Assembly: GCA_047967505.1 (NCBI GenBank)
Contig: CM106539.1
DNA: 64,000 nt
Origin: Dipteris shenzhenensis
Taxonomy: Eukaryota; Polypodiophyta; Polypodiopsida; Gleicheniales
Reading direction: 5' to 3' (one strand)
The position numbers and the translations under genes are program-made. Within the stretch, counting starts at the first letter, position 1. Each line of letters begins with the position of its first letter. The notes beneath the pieces were generated by a model that searched no databases, was not told the DNA's origin, and was given only the letters and a program-made list of their open reading frames with translations. Positions 31,589 to 42,689 of this stretch are shown in pieces.

Positions 31589-31879
31589 GTTGGAGTAGCA
31601 ATGGAAGCATGGAGAGAACAACAATGAAAAGAAAAATCTTGTTTATTCATGGGTAGAAGTGGCCTTAAGAAGGCACAATGCATGTACCCAAGCGAGAGCA
31701 TCTCCAGGTCCACTAATTTCTCCATTGATTTCTCAATCAGGTCCACGAATCTCTTAATCACACCTACTAGAACCTTTTACCACCTAACCTGGTCACAGTA
31801 ACCACCATGTGGTTACACATAAGCACACGCTGACCTTGTACCCCTTGGTATAATCCCATTACATCAATTTGTCCCAACA
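31589..31879 (-). repeat. Element E 5' LTR
   Basis: 291 bp, TGTTGG...CCCAACA on the plus strand. Partner of 29178-29474. Confidence 0.93.
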
Positions 31880-31884
31880 GCTCT

Positions 31885-32122
31885 GAGGCAACCCTTCCTC
31901 ATTCTTCATCCAATTTCCCTCCTCATCTGGTGGCCTCCCCTGCTTTCACCCCACCTCCCATTCTTGGTAAGTTATCTCACTCAATCATCCTTCTCATCCA
32001 GTGGCCTCCTGCTTTCACTCTACCATCCATGATCAACTATCTTCTTGTCAATTACCTCACTCAATCGCCTGTCTTTGCATACAACCACATTTCTTGAGAG
32101 AATTGTCCACTCACCCTCTTTC
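31885..32122 (+). other. Pyrimidine-rich tract, middle part
   Basis: CT-rich continuation of the tract at 28680-29177, between the target duplications of elements E (GCTCT) and F (ACCCC). It includes a local near-repeat of TCTCACTCAATC.TCCTTCTCATCC. Confidence 0.6.
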
Positions 32123-32127
32123 ACCCC

Positions 32128-32480
32128 TGTTAGGACATTTTTGATCAAGGGCTTGCTCGAAGGTGTATGTGTGCATCTAGTAGTAGTCACATGTTTGTGT
32201 GTGTGTAGTGAAGCACACCTAGTGCTATCTAGGACCATGACATAGGTGATGATGCAGTAGAAGGCACCCTCTTCAAGAGATGCCAATGATTTAGGAAGTC
32301 CCTATGATGTAGGGCTGATTGGCCTTTGATGTAGGAGAGGTGCCTATGATCTAGGCCACCCTCTCTCCCACTCTATAAATGAGAGACTTCTCTCTCGCAA
32401 TCTAGAACACACTTTTGGATTCTTCTTATGTTCTCAACTCTTGTCATGATGCATCTCTTCTCTCCCACCTCTTCCCAACA
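32128..32480 (+). repeat. Element F 5' LTR
   Basis: 353 bp, TGTTAGGACA...CTTCCCAACA. It carries about 64 bp near its start (around 32150-32210, TG/GT-rich) that the 3' LTR lacks. The TATA box CTCTATAAATGAGAG is near 32375. Confidence 0.88.
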
Positions 32481-32482
32481 TG

Positions 32483-32494
32483 TGGTATTAGAGC
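32483..32494 (+). other. Element F primer-binding site
   Basis: TGGTATTAGAGC, two bases (TG) after the LTR; one mismatch to the tRNA-Met type site. Confidence 0.88.
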
Positions 32495-33003
32495 TCTAGG
32501 TTCTAGAAAACCCTTTAGCCCCCTAGTTGTCACATCATCATCTTCTTCCCACCTCTTTCAACATAAGTTTGATGAAAAGAGTGAGGAATGCATGATGGCC
32601 AGGTTCTTATTGGATGGTCGGGTTCTTCATATTGTCTTCCTTCTTTTGCCCCGATTTTTGCTTAAGCTTGTTCTCCCTCATTTCTACACCATTTTCTAAG
32701 CCCCTTTAGCAATAGTTTCCCCTTGATAGGGTACACATTTGGCTTAGAGGAGTTAGAGAAATATCCTCTTTGTTGCCTGTGCGGACACTTACTCTACCTA
32801 GCGACCTCATGCAAATTTTGCCCGTGTGGACACTTAATCTTCCTGGTGGCGACCTCACGTCAAATTCTCCTTATTGGAGATAAAATTTTCCTAGCCCTCC
32901 TAGCTACTATTGGGTAATCCTTTGAGGAAGATGTTGATGAATTTTGATTCAAGCTTGAAAGAGTGTTGAGGATAATTTACTGTCAGTAAAATTTTAGCTA
33001 GTT
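32495..33003 (+). other. Element F leader
   Basis: Non-coding. A near-duplicate TTTTGCCCGTGTGGACACTTA phrase region occurs around 32785-32840 (GCGGACACTTACTCTACCTAGC and GTGGACACTTAATCTTCCTGG). Confidence 0.5.
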
Positions 33004-33213
33004 ATGAAAATGCCTAGCTCTTGTTGCTCTTCTAATGCTTCATATGTGAAAGCAAAAGAAAAGAAGAAGAAAGAAGCGTCTAGATATGTCAATGGAAAAG
33101 TGACAAAGCTTGTGAAGAAAAAGCCATATCATTATATGCAAAAAGACTATGATTCTTTGATTTCATTGCTTGCAATATGTACTTGTATGGTTAAGATTTA
33201 TAGCCATTTGTAA
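33004..33213 (+). CDS. Small upstream ORF of element F (69 codons)
   Basis: MKMPSSCCSSNASYVKAKEK ... GKVTKLVKKK ... LLAICTCMVKIYSHL, TAA, 40 nt before the gag ATG at 33254. It aligns with the element E ORF at 30807-30592 (SC.SSN, Y.K.K, KVT.L, LAICTCMV, same final Leu-stop). The gap to gag in both contains GGTAAGACC, which fits a plant 5' splice site (AG|GTAAG). The product is basic with a short hydrophobic tail and an unknown function. Confidence 0.6.
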   Translation: MKMPSSCCSSNASYVKAKEKKKKEASRYVNGKVTKLVKKKPYHYMQKDYDSLISLLAICTCMVKIYSHL

Positions 33214-33253
33214 GAGAGCAGATACTACCTAATCATAAAGGTAAGACCCTCTC

Positions 33254-33990
33254 ATGGCTACCTTTCATCAAAAAGACAAATTCAATGGCCAAGGCTTTCA
33301 TACTTGGCAAATGAAAATTAAATTTGTGCTTATGGAGGAGAATTTGTGGGATTTAGTCAAGCTAGGTAATCAGTCCTCACAAGAGGGTAATCCACCACTA
33401 CCAAAGGAAAGGAGAAGGCAAGTGACTCTACTTCAACAAGACCAATAGATGCTAAAAGGCTAGAGGAAGCCTATTAGGTTTGGGAGTTGATTATGTGTAT
33501 CATTTTTCCGATTTGGAATCTCCTTATGAGGCTTGGCATAACTTAGATGTGCTATGTGGTGCTAGGTCTCATAACTCTAAATTGACTTTGAAGATGAAGC
33601 TCTTTGAATTGAAGATGACTGGAGACTCTGTTGCAGCTCATCTCAACCCTATGAGGACTCTTATGACACAATTGGCCTCAGTCAACTCTCCAATCATTGA
33701 AGACGATGCAATGGCTGTGCTCTTGAAGAATATGCCCTAGGATTTTGACTATGTGGTGACTACTTTGAAGAATCTTCCCCAACCAACACTAGAGAGCATC
33801 ATCAATGCTCTACAAGAAGAAGAGAGAAAGCAGACTTCAAGGAAGGTAGAAGATCAAAATCAAGCACTTACAATGAAGTTCTCATAAAAAGGCAAGTACA
33901 AAGCGCACAAGCATTGTGGAAAGACCAATCATCTTGAAAATATTGCTCTAGGATCAATCAATGCACTTATGATGGCAAAAACAATGACTT
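33254..33990 (+). pseudogene. Element F Gag (copia type), decayed
   Basis: ATG at 33254: MATFHQKDKFNGQGFHTWQM, then MKIKFVLMEENLWDLV, a stop at 33446, and after a frame change GVDYVYHFSDLESPYEAWHN, KLTLKMKLFELKMTGDSVAA, RTLMTQLASVNSPIIEDDAM, VVTTLKNLPQPTLESIINAL. A degenerate knuckle (KHCGKTNHLENIAL, with first and last Cys lost) is near 33910. Stops at 33738 and about 33885 add to the damage. The pattern is the copia gag capsid (UBN2-like) seen in element E. Confidence 0.82.
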
Positions 33991-34136
33991 AGAAAAAGTT
34001 TTGCAAATGAGAAGAAGAAAGACAAAGAAAATATGGTTGAAGAAAGAAATCCATCAATAAAAGAAGCAACAAATTTTGTAATAGATAAAGATAAAGAGAC
34101 TAGATGTATCCTTGACATAGCACAAGGCATACCCTT

Positions 34137-34147
34137 GAGGGGGGGTA
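34137..34147 (+). other. Element F polypurine tract
   Basis: GAGGGGGGGTA directly before the 3' LTR. Confidence 0.85.
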
Positions 34148-34436
34148 TGTTGGGACATTTGTGAGAAGAACACTTAGTGCTATCTAGGACCATGACATGG
34201 GTGATGATGCAGTAGAAGGTGCCCTCTTTAGGAGGTGCCAGTGATTTAGGAAGTCCTTATGATGTAGGGCTAATTGCCTTTGATGGAGGAGAGGTGTCTA
34301 TTATCTAGGCCACCCTCTCTCCCACTCGATAAATGAGAGGCTTCTCTCTCACAATTGATAGAACACACTTTTGGATTCTTCTTGTGTTCTCAACTCTTGT
34401 CATGATGCATCTCTTCTCTCCCACCACTTACCAACA
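34148..34436 (+). repeat. Element F 3' LTR
   Basis: 289 bp, TGTTGGGACA...TTACCAACA. It matches the 5' LTR apart from a ~64-bp gap and scattered changes. Confidence 0.88.
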
Positions 34437-34604
34437 ACCCCCTCTGTATACGGGTAGGCCACCCTCTCTCCCACTCAATAAATGAGAGGCTTCTCTCTCA
34501 CAATTGATAGAACACACTTTTGGATTCTTCTTGTGTTCTCAACTCTTGCCATGATGCATCTCTTCTCTCCCACCACTTACCAACAACCCCCTCTGTATAT
34601 GGCT
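34307..34604 (+). repeat. 149-bp tandem duplication across the element F 3' border
   Basis: The last ~130 bp of the 3' LTR plus the flanking ACCCCCTCTGTATA are repeated at a spacing of 149 bp (GGCCACCCTC at 34308 and 34457), nearly perfectly. It arose after F inserted. Confidence 0.88.
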
Positions 34605-35857
34605 CCCAATACAAACCCATCTCCTAACACACTATTTGTTACCCCACCTCGCTCTTCTTTCATCCTACTAACTTTTGCTCTTCTCCAACCCACCTCGTCC
34701 TTCTCCTCGCGACACCCCCATGATTTGTCTGAAGATCCCTCCTTACTTCTCATACCTTACCCACCACCCCCGTAGCCAAAATGAGTTAATAAAAGATCAT
34801 ATAGAGTGCAATTTTGATCATGTGGTTTCTTACTTTTGCCCTGGTAGAACAACTCTACCAATTCTTGGTCCCAATCTATCATCACCTAAGTTGGGATGCC
34901 ACTCTTTGTAGCTTTCTTTATCCTCACCTACATAATACTCCCTACAACCATCCCCTATCTAAATCCACTATGCATGTCTCAACTCTCTCACAAAGCACTT
35001 GGGGGATAGAAGTGCACACAATTGCCTTTGAGTGCTCCTAATTCTCTCCAAGATGGATGCCAAGGAGGTGCTACATCTCTAGGTCACTTGTGCTTGTCTT
35101 ATGGTGCAACATGATGAGGCATATCAAAGCATGACCTTCCCTTCCTCTCCCCTCTCCCCTTGCCCCTTTAGCGTGTCATCCATCTTCTTGCCATTGACCA
35201 CTCTTCCCCTATTTCCCCTTCTCATCATTAACCACTCTTTGTGGATCTTCCCTTCATTCTCCTACCTTCCTCTACCCTTGTCATCCATCTTCCCCTCTCC
35301 CTCCCCCTCCCCTTACACTAGCGTCATCATCATCTCCCCTCCCCCCTCCCCTTCCCCATGAGTATCCTTTCCCCATGGATGATGAACTGTACTCCATTGC
35401 CAGTCGAGTGACTACTCCCCTTTTTACAAGGATGAGGAGATTTCTAGTGTGGTGACTCCCATCTTGGCCCCCTTGAATGTTTATCCATCTTCCTTGCTCA
35501 CTTTATATGTTTGGCATTTTGGCATTTTGGGTCATTTCCACTTTGCATCATTGTGAGGCCATTTTTTATCTCTCCATTTTTGCACTTGCCTTGCATGCTC
35601 CTTTTGTCTTATGTAAGGTGCGTTTGGGGTATGCTACCATCTTTTCTTTTACCTCCTAACATATGGTGGATCTTCTCTCTTTTGTTGTTGCTTTGTCTTT
35701 GTGTAGATTGCTCATGTTACTCTTTTTTGTATATTGTGATAGTCTTCATTACATTATACCATGTTCTGGAATTCAAAACGATATGAGCATGTAATTGGGA
35801 TTGATGGATAAAATCTTTGTAAATTTTCTACAAGAATACTTGTCTTAAATTGTGTGA
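34605..35857 (+). other. Pyrimidine-rich tract, last part, and unassigned DNA
   Basis: C/T-rich to about 35360, then ordinary sequence without a recognised gene. Open frames are compositional. Confidence 0.55.
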
Positions 35858-36080
35858 GAGTCATTGGGTTTGCATGGACATATCATGGGTTGTGTTGGAC
35901 AACTCATAGGTTGTGTGAGATTCATTGGGTTTCCATGGACATCTCATGGGTTGTGTTGGACTATTGATGGGTTGTGCTAAACACATGATTGGGTTCTTGT
36001 CATTGGGTTTCCATGTACATCTCATGGGTTGTGTTAGACAACTCATAGGTTGTGCTAGACACATGATTGGGTTGCCCTAG
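35858..36080. repeat. Degenerate tandem repeats (TCATTGGGTTTCCATGGACA type)
   Basis: CATTGGGTTT recurs at 35862, 35923 and 36001 (spacings 61 and 78), with sub-units ATCTCATGGGTTGTGTT and AACTCATAGGTTGTG. The minus-strand frame across it encodes repeated MCLAQPM and TQPMRC.WKPN peptides, a by-product. Confidence 0.8.
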
Positions 36081-37489
36081 GGTTGTGGAAAGTAATTGAT
36101 GGTTGCATAGGACAACACAAAGTGATTGGGAAATGTTCGCACCAGTTTAACTTGGTCATGAGTAATGGTTAAGAATTAGTTATGTCATATCTAGGAAGAT
36201 TCATCAACCTAATAAGATTAAGGAAGAAACTTACACTACCAAGGAAAGTTTGCAAGTCTACACCAATGCTTTTAACCCATTGGCTTGAGGGCAGACTTGA
36301 CCAACATGGGACCAAAATTAACTACCTAAGTGTGACAAGATGCCCATTGGAAAATCATCTACAATATGGCACCCTGCAAATTAGAAAAGGTGCTTTGATG
36401 TGTAATATGCTTGGTGTTACTTTACTCTCACCATACTTGAGCTCACTTGCTTCCTTGCTTGTGCTGTATGAGAGTTAAGGACTAGTGTATAGCAAGATAA
36501 GGTGGAGGTGTTTTGACATTTTTTTAAAAAGTTCTTTTTAAGTTCTTAGTAATTTAAAAACCAAGAAAGATAATTTAGAGTACTTTTTGGATCATCTTCC
36601 TTAAAAAGAACTGGTTTTATGATTATGCTTAATTGTGATACTTGGTTTAAAAATGGCTATCTCTTAAAGTGCTTTAAAAGTACCGCTTTACATTGCATAC
36701 ACCCAAATGACTCTATGCAAATGGGATAGCCTAGAGGAGGAGTTATTGCTCCTGCTCGAGTGGATCTGACCGCATTGTATTCATGACACTCAAACCATAG
36801 CTCATTCTTAAGCTTCTCATACTTGGCTCTCCTTTATGCCCTCTTGTTTGTGTTCTCGTGTCTAGCTTATCTCTTTGGTTAAAATTGGCCTATTGTCGAT
36901 GTTAAGTTGTTAAGACAGGAACTTGTGTTGCTCCAAGCACTCACTTTTGCACTGTTCGTGCAACATACACAAGGGTATCCCTAAAGAGCAAGCACAAACA
37001 TCTCTCACAAGTTTGACTGTGGACAAAAACACCTTACTCTAGTGAGGATAGATGGAAGACTCCTATAGGCACCTGATAAGAAGCCATAGTGCTCTGTAGA
37101 ATTCAGATCAAAACTTCAAATTGCCAAAATGCATAAGAGGACTGTTACCTTAATGACCGGGGGAAACACATCAACAGTGTTCCTCTATGATGCTTTCAAA
37201 TGTCCAAAGGTACCTGCAACTACAAAAGATATACCACATACCCAAGAAAATGCATCAACAAGAGATTCACGACTCCATCTCAACAACAAGAATCACAACA
37301 ACAAAGAAGACAAAGAAGAACGATAACCAAGAAAATGTGGGTCTAAAAGAGTCCCCTAGGAGAGTCACTTCATATAAGTATATCATAACACATGTGAGTA
37401 AGTGAGGAGGCTTTTTAATTCAAAGAATATACACTTTTTGTATGTATACAAAAGGGGGAGCAGGCTTTTCTATGACCTAAAAATGTATA
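36081..37489. other. No recognised gene
   Basis: The plus frame 36182-36478 (98 codons) has no domain I know. A/T runs lie around 36510-36680. Nothing further seen. Confidence 0.4.
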
Positions 37490-37645
37490 CGTAGCGGTGA
37501 TAAGGGGTGGTTTTATCATCTAGGATGGGTGTGTAGGGAGATTTTCTAGGTATGTAGGGAGATTTTATCGGTGATAAGTATATGTAGGATGGATGTGTAG
37601 GGAGATTTTATAATCTAGGATGGGTGTGTGTAGGTAGATTTTCTA
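37490..37645. repeat. Short degenerate tandem repeats (TGTGTAGGGAGATTTT type)
   Basis: GTAGGGAGATTTT recurs four times with irregular spacing, with flanking TAGGATGGGTGTGT phrases. Confidence 0.7.
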
Positions 37646-39479
37646 GGTATCCTTGCTTGCATGTGTTTTGGGTGATTCTATGAAGTGAACCCCCTGAGAG
37701 AGGCCCAAGTATATTTTGAAGGTGATTCATATCTTTGTCTTCCCACAAAAACTTGCTATCAAAATCCACCCATCATGTAAATGTCCCCCAAAAATACTTG
37801 TATTTGGATACCCAAGGTAAATTTTGCAAAATCAATTCCATTCTATTCAATGATGAATAATAATGTCATAGCAAGGTACAAAGGTAGTGTTGTAGGCCAA
37901 AGTCTCTACAACATCCACCATCATCAACAAACATGAGGCTACAATCGAGACCTAGCCCACCCTAAACACAATATCATGCCAAAGAATGGGGATCATTATT
38001 ACAAAAACCTAGCTTGTAAATAGTAGAAAAACAAGAAGTTGCTCACAAGGACAATGATAAATACCCATTACAAGTGAATAACACAAGAACCTATCCTCAA
38101 GAAAGGCATAATGCCATAAGATCCTACTCATGTCCCAATCAATCCAAATGCCATCAAGTTTAGTGCTTCATCTTCAAGGCAAAGGGTAGTCACACAAGAA
38201 CCTACCAATGAGGAAATAAAAGTCCTTTGGAACCTACAAAACCTTCCTTCGTGATAATTGCTCCAATATCAAGCTTCATGTGGTAGCCACACAAGAACTT
38301 GTCATATCAACTACATCATGCATGATGGAAGTTACGCAAGGACCTTTCAAAGTGGACCACTCATCTTCAACAATAGATTTTTTAGTCGCATCTTGGGATT
38401 TGAAAAAGTAAAATATCTCCAAGACATTCCAATCCTACTTACGTTTGGTCAATAAAATAATTTTTTATATTACATCTCATCCCACAACAAACTAGGACTT
38501 TGTCCTAAGTGTTTCAAGTCTTGCCTTATTAGATCAAAGTCATGAGGCAAGATAGAGGGGTCAAAAGGGCACAAGGAGGTACTATTTAAGTAGCCTCCCC
38601 TCATGTGCAATGCACTTTTGACCATGTTTCTCAAAGTTGCAATAAACTTTCTTTCTCCTACCCCTTCTCCTTCCTTCTCTCCCTTCCTCCCCTTTCTCTA
38701 ATCTACCCCCTACCCTTTTTTAATATTGGTATACAGCTCTGCCTTTGCACCTTTGCTTTTGTTTCTCCTTTCACCCACCCTTCATCCCCCAACCACAATG
38801 AATTTTCCTCGATGAAGAGCCCTCAATTAATATCAATTCAAAAGGGGTTTATAACAACACGTTAATGCATGCCAACCTTAACAAGCAAAGCTACTATCAC
38901 AAGCTACCAACCACACAACAGAATGCACCTGTGTTTTGAATAGGGCCATCACCACACTTGGCCTAGTATTGAAGAAGCAAAAGCTCAGTGCCACCTCATT
39001 GCACATGGATTCCAAAAGTATGCAAGCTTTTATCTATAGCGACTTGCAGTGTTAGGCACAAATGGTAGCATCTACCATCGGACTCCACTATGACATTGGC
39101 ATCTCCTCCGATGTGTCAGATTCATGGTATTGTTGAAGCAAGGAGACATATAAGGCTTGTTGACATTGTTGAAAAAATCAAATGGTTCTCCATGCAAGAA
39201 TAGTCTGGCATGATGTGAGCTGATAGTAACTTTGTGTGCACATGCCCTCACTGAAAGTTGTAGTAATCATTATTAGATGATCGCGTTACTATTTAGAATC
39301 TAGAAGCTTCTCAAGACTTGACTCTTGCGAGACATTACACACAACTCTCATAAAATTGGGCTTGTTCCTTCTCGACCCATTGTCAGAGTGTTTGAAATCA
39401 AGCCTACTCTAATCCCATGTTAGGGTATGAAACTTTATTGACAAGTGGATCTGAACTGGAGGTTGACATACTTGACAAT
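37646..39479. other. No recognised gene
   Basis: AT-rich and C-rich patches, with a pyrimidine tract near 38645-38720. No sustained frame with a recognisable domain. Confidence 0.4.
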
Positions 39480-41110
39480 TCTTTACTTGGTGGAGGAATT
39501 GGTGCTTGTGTTTTCTTTAGGAGAATCCTTTTTTCTTGAACAGGAACTGATTGCTTGGATGCCTCTTTTTGTTGCCATGTGACATGACATTTATTGGTTC
39601 GACTGAATGCTTTTGGGCCCTACACTATGTTGATCAACCCCAATGATGCCTATTGGAGCATCAAGCTTAGCCTCACTTTTGTGTGGGGGTTTGGACTTGG
39701 GGGGAAAATCCATGCAAGCATGGACGATGCCACAATCTCTATAGGCTGGTTGGAAAGTAGTGGGGCTACCACGATGGGGGCACTCTACAATTTAGCGATT
39801 CTTTCCACAATCGTTGCACTTGATTGGTGCTCGATATGTGTTTTTTGGTAAAACTTGACTTGCATAGGCTGGTATCAATCCTTCTTCTCCTTCCACATAG
39901 TACACTGGGAGACTCAACCTCATATTCAAATTGTGGATCCAATTCCTTGGCTTGAAGTTGTTGTAGTGGAGGTGCGGGAGGAAGGGGATTTGGTGCTCTT
40001 GCGTATTGCTCTTGATAGGGATTTCTGAGTAGTTGTGGAGCTTGGATTTGGACTGGAACATAGTTTAGCCTTGGATCTGCTTGGGCAAGTTTTGGTTTCC
40101 TATATTTGGAATGGGTGCTGCTTGTTGATAGTGTTGAGGTTAAGGTGGGTTATTTTGCATGTGGAATATGCGAATTCTCTCATCGTGCCCACCAACTATG
40201 AAAATATGACACCATAGCCTTAAAGGTGGATTTGATTGTGCATTGATCCTAACCTCAAGACGGGGCATTTATTTGCCTTATGGTTTTCTATGCAATGTGA
40301 ACACCATACATTTTTTTGCCTTGGATATGTTGGAGGGTGCCATGCAATGCAAACACCAGATATTTTCTCACCTTGGATACATGAAGATTTTGCTCGATTG
40401 CTTGCAGCATTTTTTCCCTTATCTTCATGGTCATGGTTGAAAAGTGACCTTCATCGGTTGCTTTTGTGGTTGAATTAGATTTTCCTTTTGTGGATCGTTT
40501 GTCCTTACCATCATCACTATTAGATTTAGAATCCGTCATGCCATCTTCAATGTCCACCGCTACCACATGAGCAGGATTGAATGTCTTGTAATTGTTGATT
40601 TTTTTCATTTCTTTGCAAATCTTCCTTTTTAGATTGGCAATGAACCATGCTATCAGGTATTTGTCATTTGGGCTTGCATTTTGCAATCATGCAATTCATT
40701 TAGCCCAGATTTGTGTAGACTCCTTCTCTACAGTCTTGCTCAAGTCTTGCTCAATCTTGCCCATATGAATTGGCTTGAAAGGAGGGCCCATGTGGTGCAT
40801 TCCTTGACCAAAAAAAACTAAGTATCATTCGGAGGCTTCATCAACCAATGTCATAGGGAGCCAAGCAGATTTGGTCTTGTTGGATTGATCACCTCCCATT
40901 CTACATGCAGTATCAAAGAGTTGAAGGAACCTCTCTGGATCATCTCAACCATTGTAGTTTTTAAGTTTAAGCTTTCCCATGTGTCTTCTTCCTTGGTTGT
41001 TGAAGTTTAGGTTCTTGAAGAAGTTGTTTCCATCCCCATCCAAGTTAAGGTCTTTGTCATCACGAGACGGTGCTTTGCCATGTTGTGGATTGGATGAAGA
41101 TGAGGGGGTG
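39480..41110 (-). pseudogene. Element J: decayed Ty3/gypsy-like gag
   Basis: On the minus strand from about 41010: RHMGKLKLKNYNG, DDPERFLQLFDTACRMGGDQ, SAWLPMTLVDEASE and YLVFFGQGMHH, then QNASPNDKYLIAWFIANLKR, the capsid pattern of retrotransposon gag. Stops occur within it. Downstream 40061-39792 carries KCNDCGKNR followed by VECP, a knuckle-like remnant. No protease or RT follows and no LTRs are recognised. Confidence 0.6.
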
Positions 41111-41579
41111 GACTAATTGGAGGAGGTGAATTTGGTGAGAAGGGTAGTTGTAGATGCTAGCCAGAACATAATTGTATGTGCACTTGTTGCCGGAGATTGA
41201 CTGCATTCTCCATTGGTTTGGAAGTTGAATTGTGAGCATTATGGGGGTTAGATATGTGTTAGTATTTTTCTAGAAAATGTGCCTAGGATAACCCCCCTTG
41301 AGAGTAGGAATGTGCTGGTGCAAATGAATCGTCAATCAGAGATTATGAGCGAAAGTTATGAGTGAATTAATGTGAAAGTTATCCCACATAGGAGTGAAAA
41401 TTAACGAGTGCTAGGGATTCTAAAATGTGCATAATGGGCTGGAAAAATACCTTGTAGTGTGGTCTTTTTGTGTGTGAAATTTGGGTTCAATTTGGGTCCC
41501 AAACAAGCGAGTTATGGAGGGTTAAATTAGGGGAAAAATTAGGTCTTTTGGGTGGTCTTGGGCCTTAAGATTAGGTGTG
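41111..41579. other. No recognised gene
   Basis: Possibly leader sequence of element J. No primer site or LTR border identified. Confidence 0.35.
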
Positions 41580-41825
41580 AAGGGGCTTAATCTAAAAGAA
41601 ACTAAACCTATATTAGTTAGCATATTTAACTAATTCATTAATCTAACTAACCTGTTAGTCTAAATAACCTAACTGTCGATTAGCCAATTAGCCTAACTAA
41701 CCTAATTGCCCAGATATCCTAACCTAATTGTTCAGTTGACCTAACCTAATTGTAAGGTAACCTAGCCTGACCTAGCGTAACCTAACCTAACTAACTCGAT
41801 TTTAGTTGGTGGGTTAGGTTAGGGT
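41580..41825. repeat. AACCTA-rich degenerate tract
   Basis: TAACCTAA, CTAACTAACC and similar phrases recur for about 240 bp. It is not the plant telomere unit (CCCTAAA), and spacing is irregular. Confidence 0.65.
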
Positions 41826-42439
41826 TATCTTTTTTTTTAATTTTAATTTTTAAAAGAGGGGGGGCATCAGTGGTGGCCGTCGGTTGACCAGCTAGGAGGA
41901 ACTAAGGGGGAAAAAGGAGAGGTGGGGGGGGTGCGTGGTAAGGGGAAGGGGTGAGGGGGGGTAGTGTAGGAGAGCAGAGGGTGAGGGGGGGTGCTGTGCA
42001 TAGAGAGACAGGGGGAGTAGTAGCGGAGGTGAGCAAGGAGCAGTTGGCGAGGGCAACACTAGGAGGAGGGCACTAGTAGGAGGTGTGGTGGGCGAAGGTG
42101 CCATCGAGCAGAGGGTGTCTGCAAGAGGTACGGTGGGTGGAGGGTACCGACAGGGTGGGGTGCTAGAGGTGTAGAGGGGCGGGTGAGATGCGATGGCCAC
42201 AAGCATAAGTGCACTGCTGAGGAGTAGCGATGCCATTGATTGGAGGTGCGCCATCGTACAACCACCCTAGGTGGGTGGGGGGAGGGGACTGAGAGGTGTG
42301 GGGGGGTTAAGCAGAGGTTGGGGGTTGGGGTGGAGGGAAAAAGGGGGGGGGTGGAAAAGGGGCGGGGGAGTGGGTGTGGAAAAAGGAGCGAAAAGGTGGT
42401 GGAAGGAGAGAAGTGGAGAGGGAGGGGATGGGGGTGGTG
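41826..42439. repeat. G-rich low-complexity tract
   Basis: Long runs of G with A and T on the plus strand (for example GGTGGGGGGGGTGCG near 41925). All large frames here, on either strand, are compositional. Confidence 0.75.
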
Positions 42440-42640
42440 ATGGGGTTTTGCAGTCGACTAACCCCTTGGCCGGTTGGCTAAGTGGTTAGTAATCCTTCAA
42501 GAGTACGATTTTACCTTCAAAATTGTAAAAGGGGGTTGTTCTAATTTGAAGAATGCCCTAATTGACTTGGAAGAAAGTACTGAAGTGAACCTTGTAGCAG
42601 CCATAGAAGCATATGTTCCATGGTGTCGAGGTATCTACAA
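42440..42640 (+). pseudogene. Ty3/gypsy RNase H C-terminal scrap
   Basis: The plus frame reads LAGWLAKWLVILQEYDFTFK then IVKGGCSNLKNALIDLEES, matching the R..RW...LQ.FDF.I....G..N..ADALSR end of gypsy RNase H, with the usual catalytic parts missing. It meets minus-strand element G tail to tail at about 42645. Confidence 0.7.
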
Positions 42641-42689
42641 GTTTTTGGCTACGTTTTCTTTTTTGCCTGACTGCACCAGTTTATGAGCG

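Larger units (their letters stand above)
29178..31879 (-). mobile_element. Element E: gag-only Ty1/copia-type element
   Basis: 2702 bp, LTRs 29178-29474 and 31589-31879, target duplication GCTCT (29173-29177 and 31880-31884). The primer site (31575-31586 on the minus strand) is next to the right LTR and the purine tract (29475-29485) next to the left LTR, so it reads right to left. The interior holds a ~71-codon upstream ORF and one gag. There is no protease, integrase or RT. The LTRs differ at roughly 7% of positions, so it is clearly older than element B. Confidence 0.92.
32128..34436 (+). mobile_element. Element F: gag-only Ty1/copia-type element
   Basis: 2309 bp. LTRs 32128-32480 and 34148-34436, target duplication ACCCC (32123-32127 and 34437-34441), primer site 32483-32494, purine tract 34137-34147. 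The interior has a small upstream ORF and a decayed copia gag but no protease, integrase or RT. It is a relative of element E in opposite orientation, 249 bp away. Confidence 0.9.

Noticed and set aside
35861-36064. Minus-strand frame with repeated MCLAQPM peptides as a repeat protein gene
   Set aside because: The peptide repeat mirrors a degenerate DNA tandem repeat with non-triplet spacings (61 and 78 bp); no start context or homology.
41580-41825. Possible interstitial telomere repeat
   Set aside because: The unit is AACCTA-like and irregular, not CCCTAAA, and there is no run of perfect units.
41892-42489. Gly/Arg-rich and Pro-rich frames in the G-rich tract
   Set aside because: Low-complexity sequence with no sustained codon structure.
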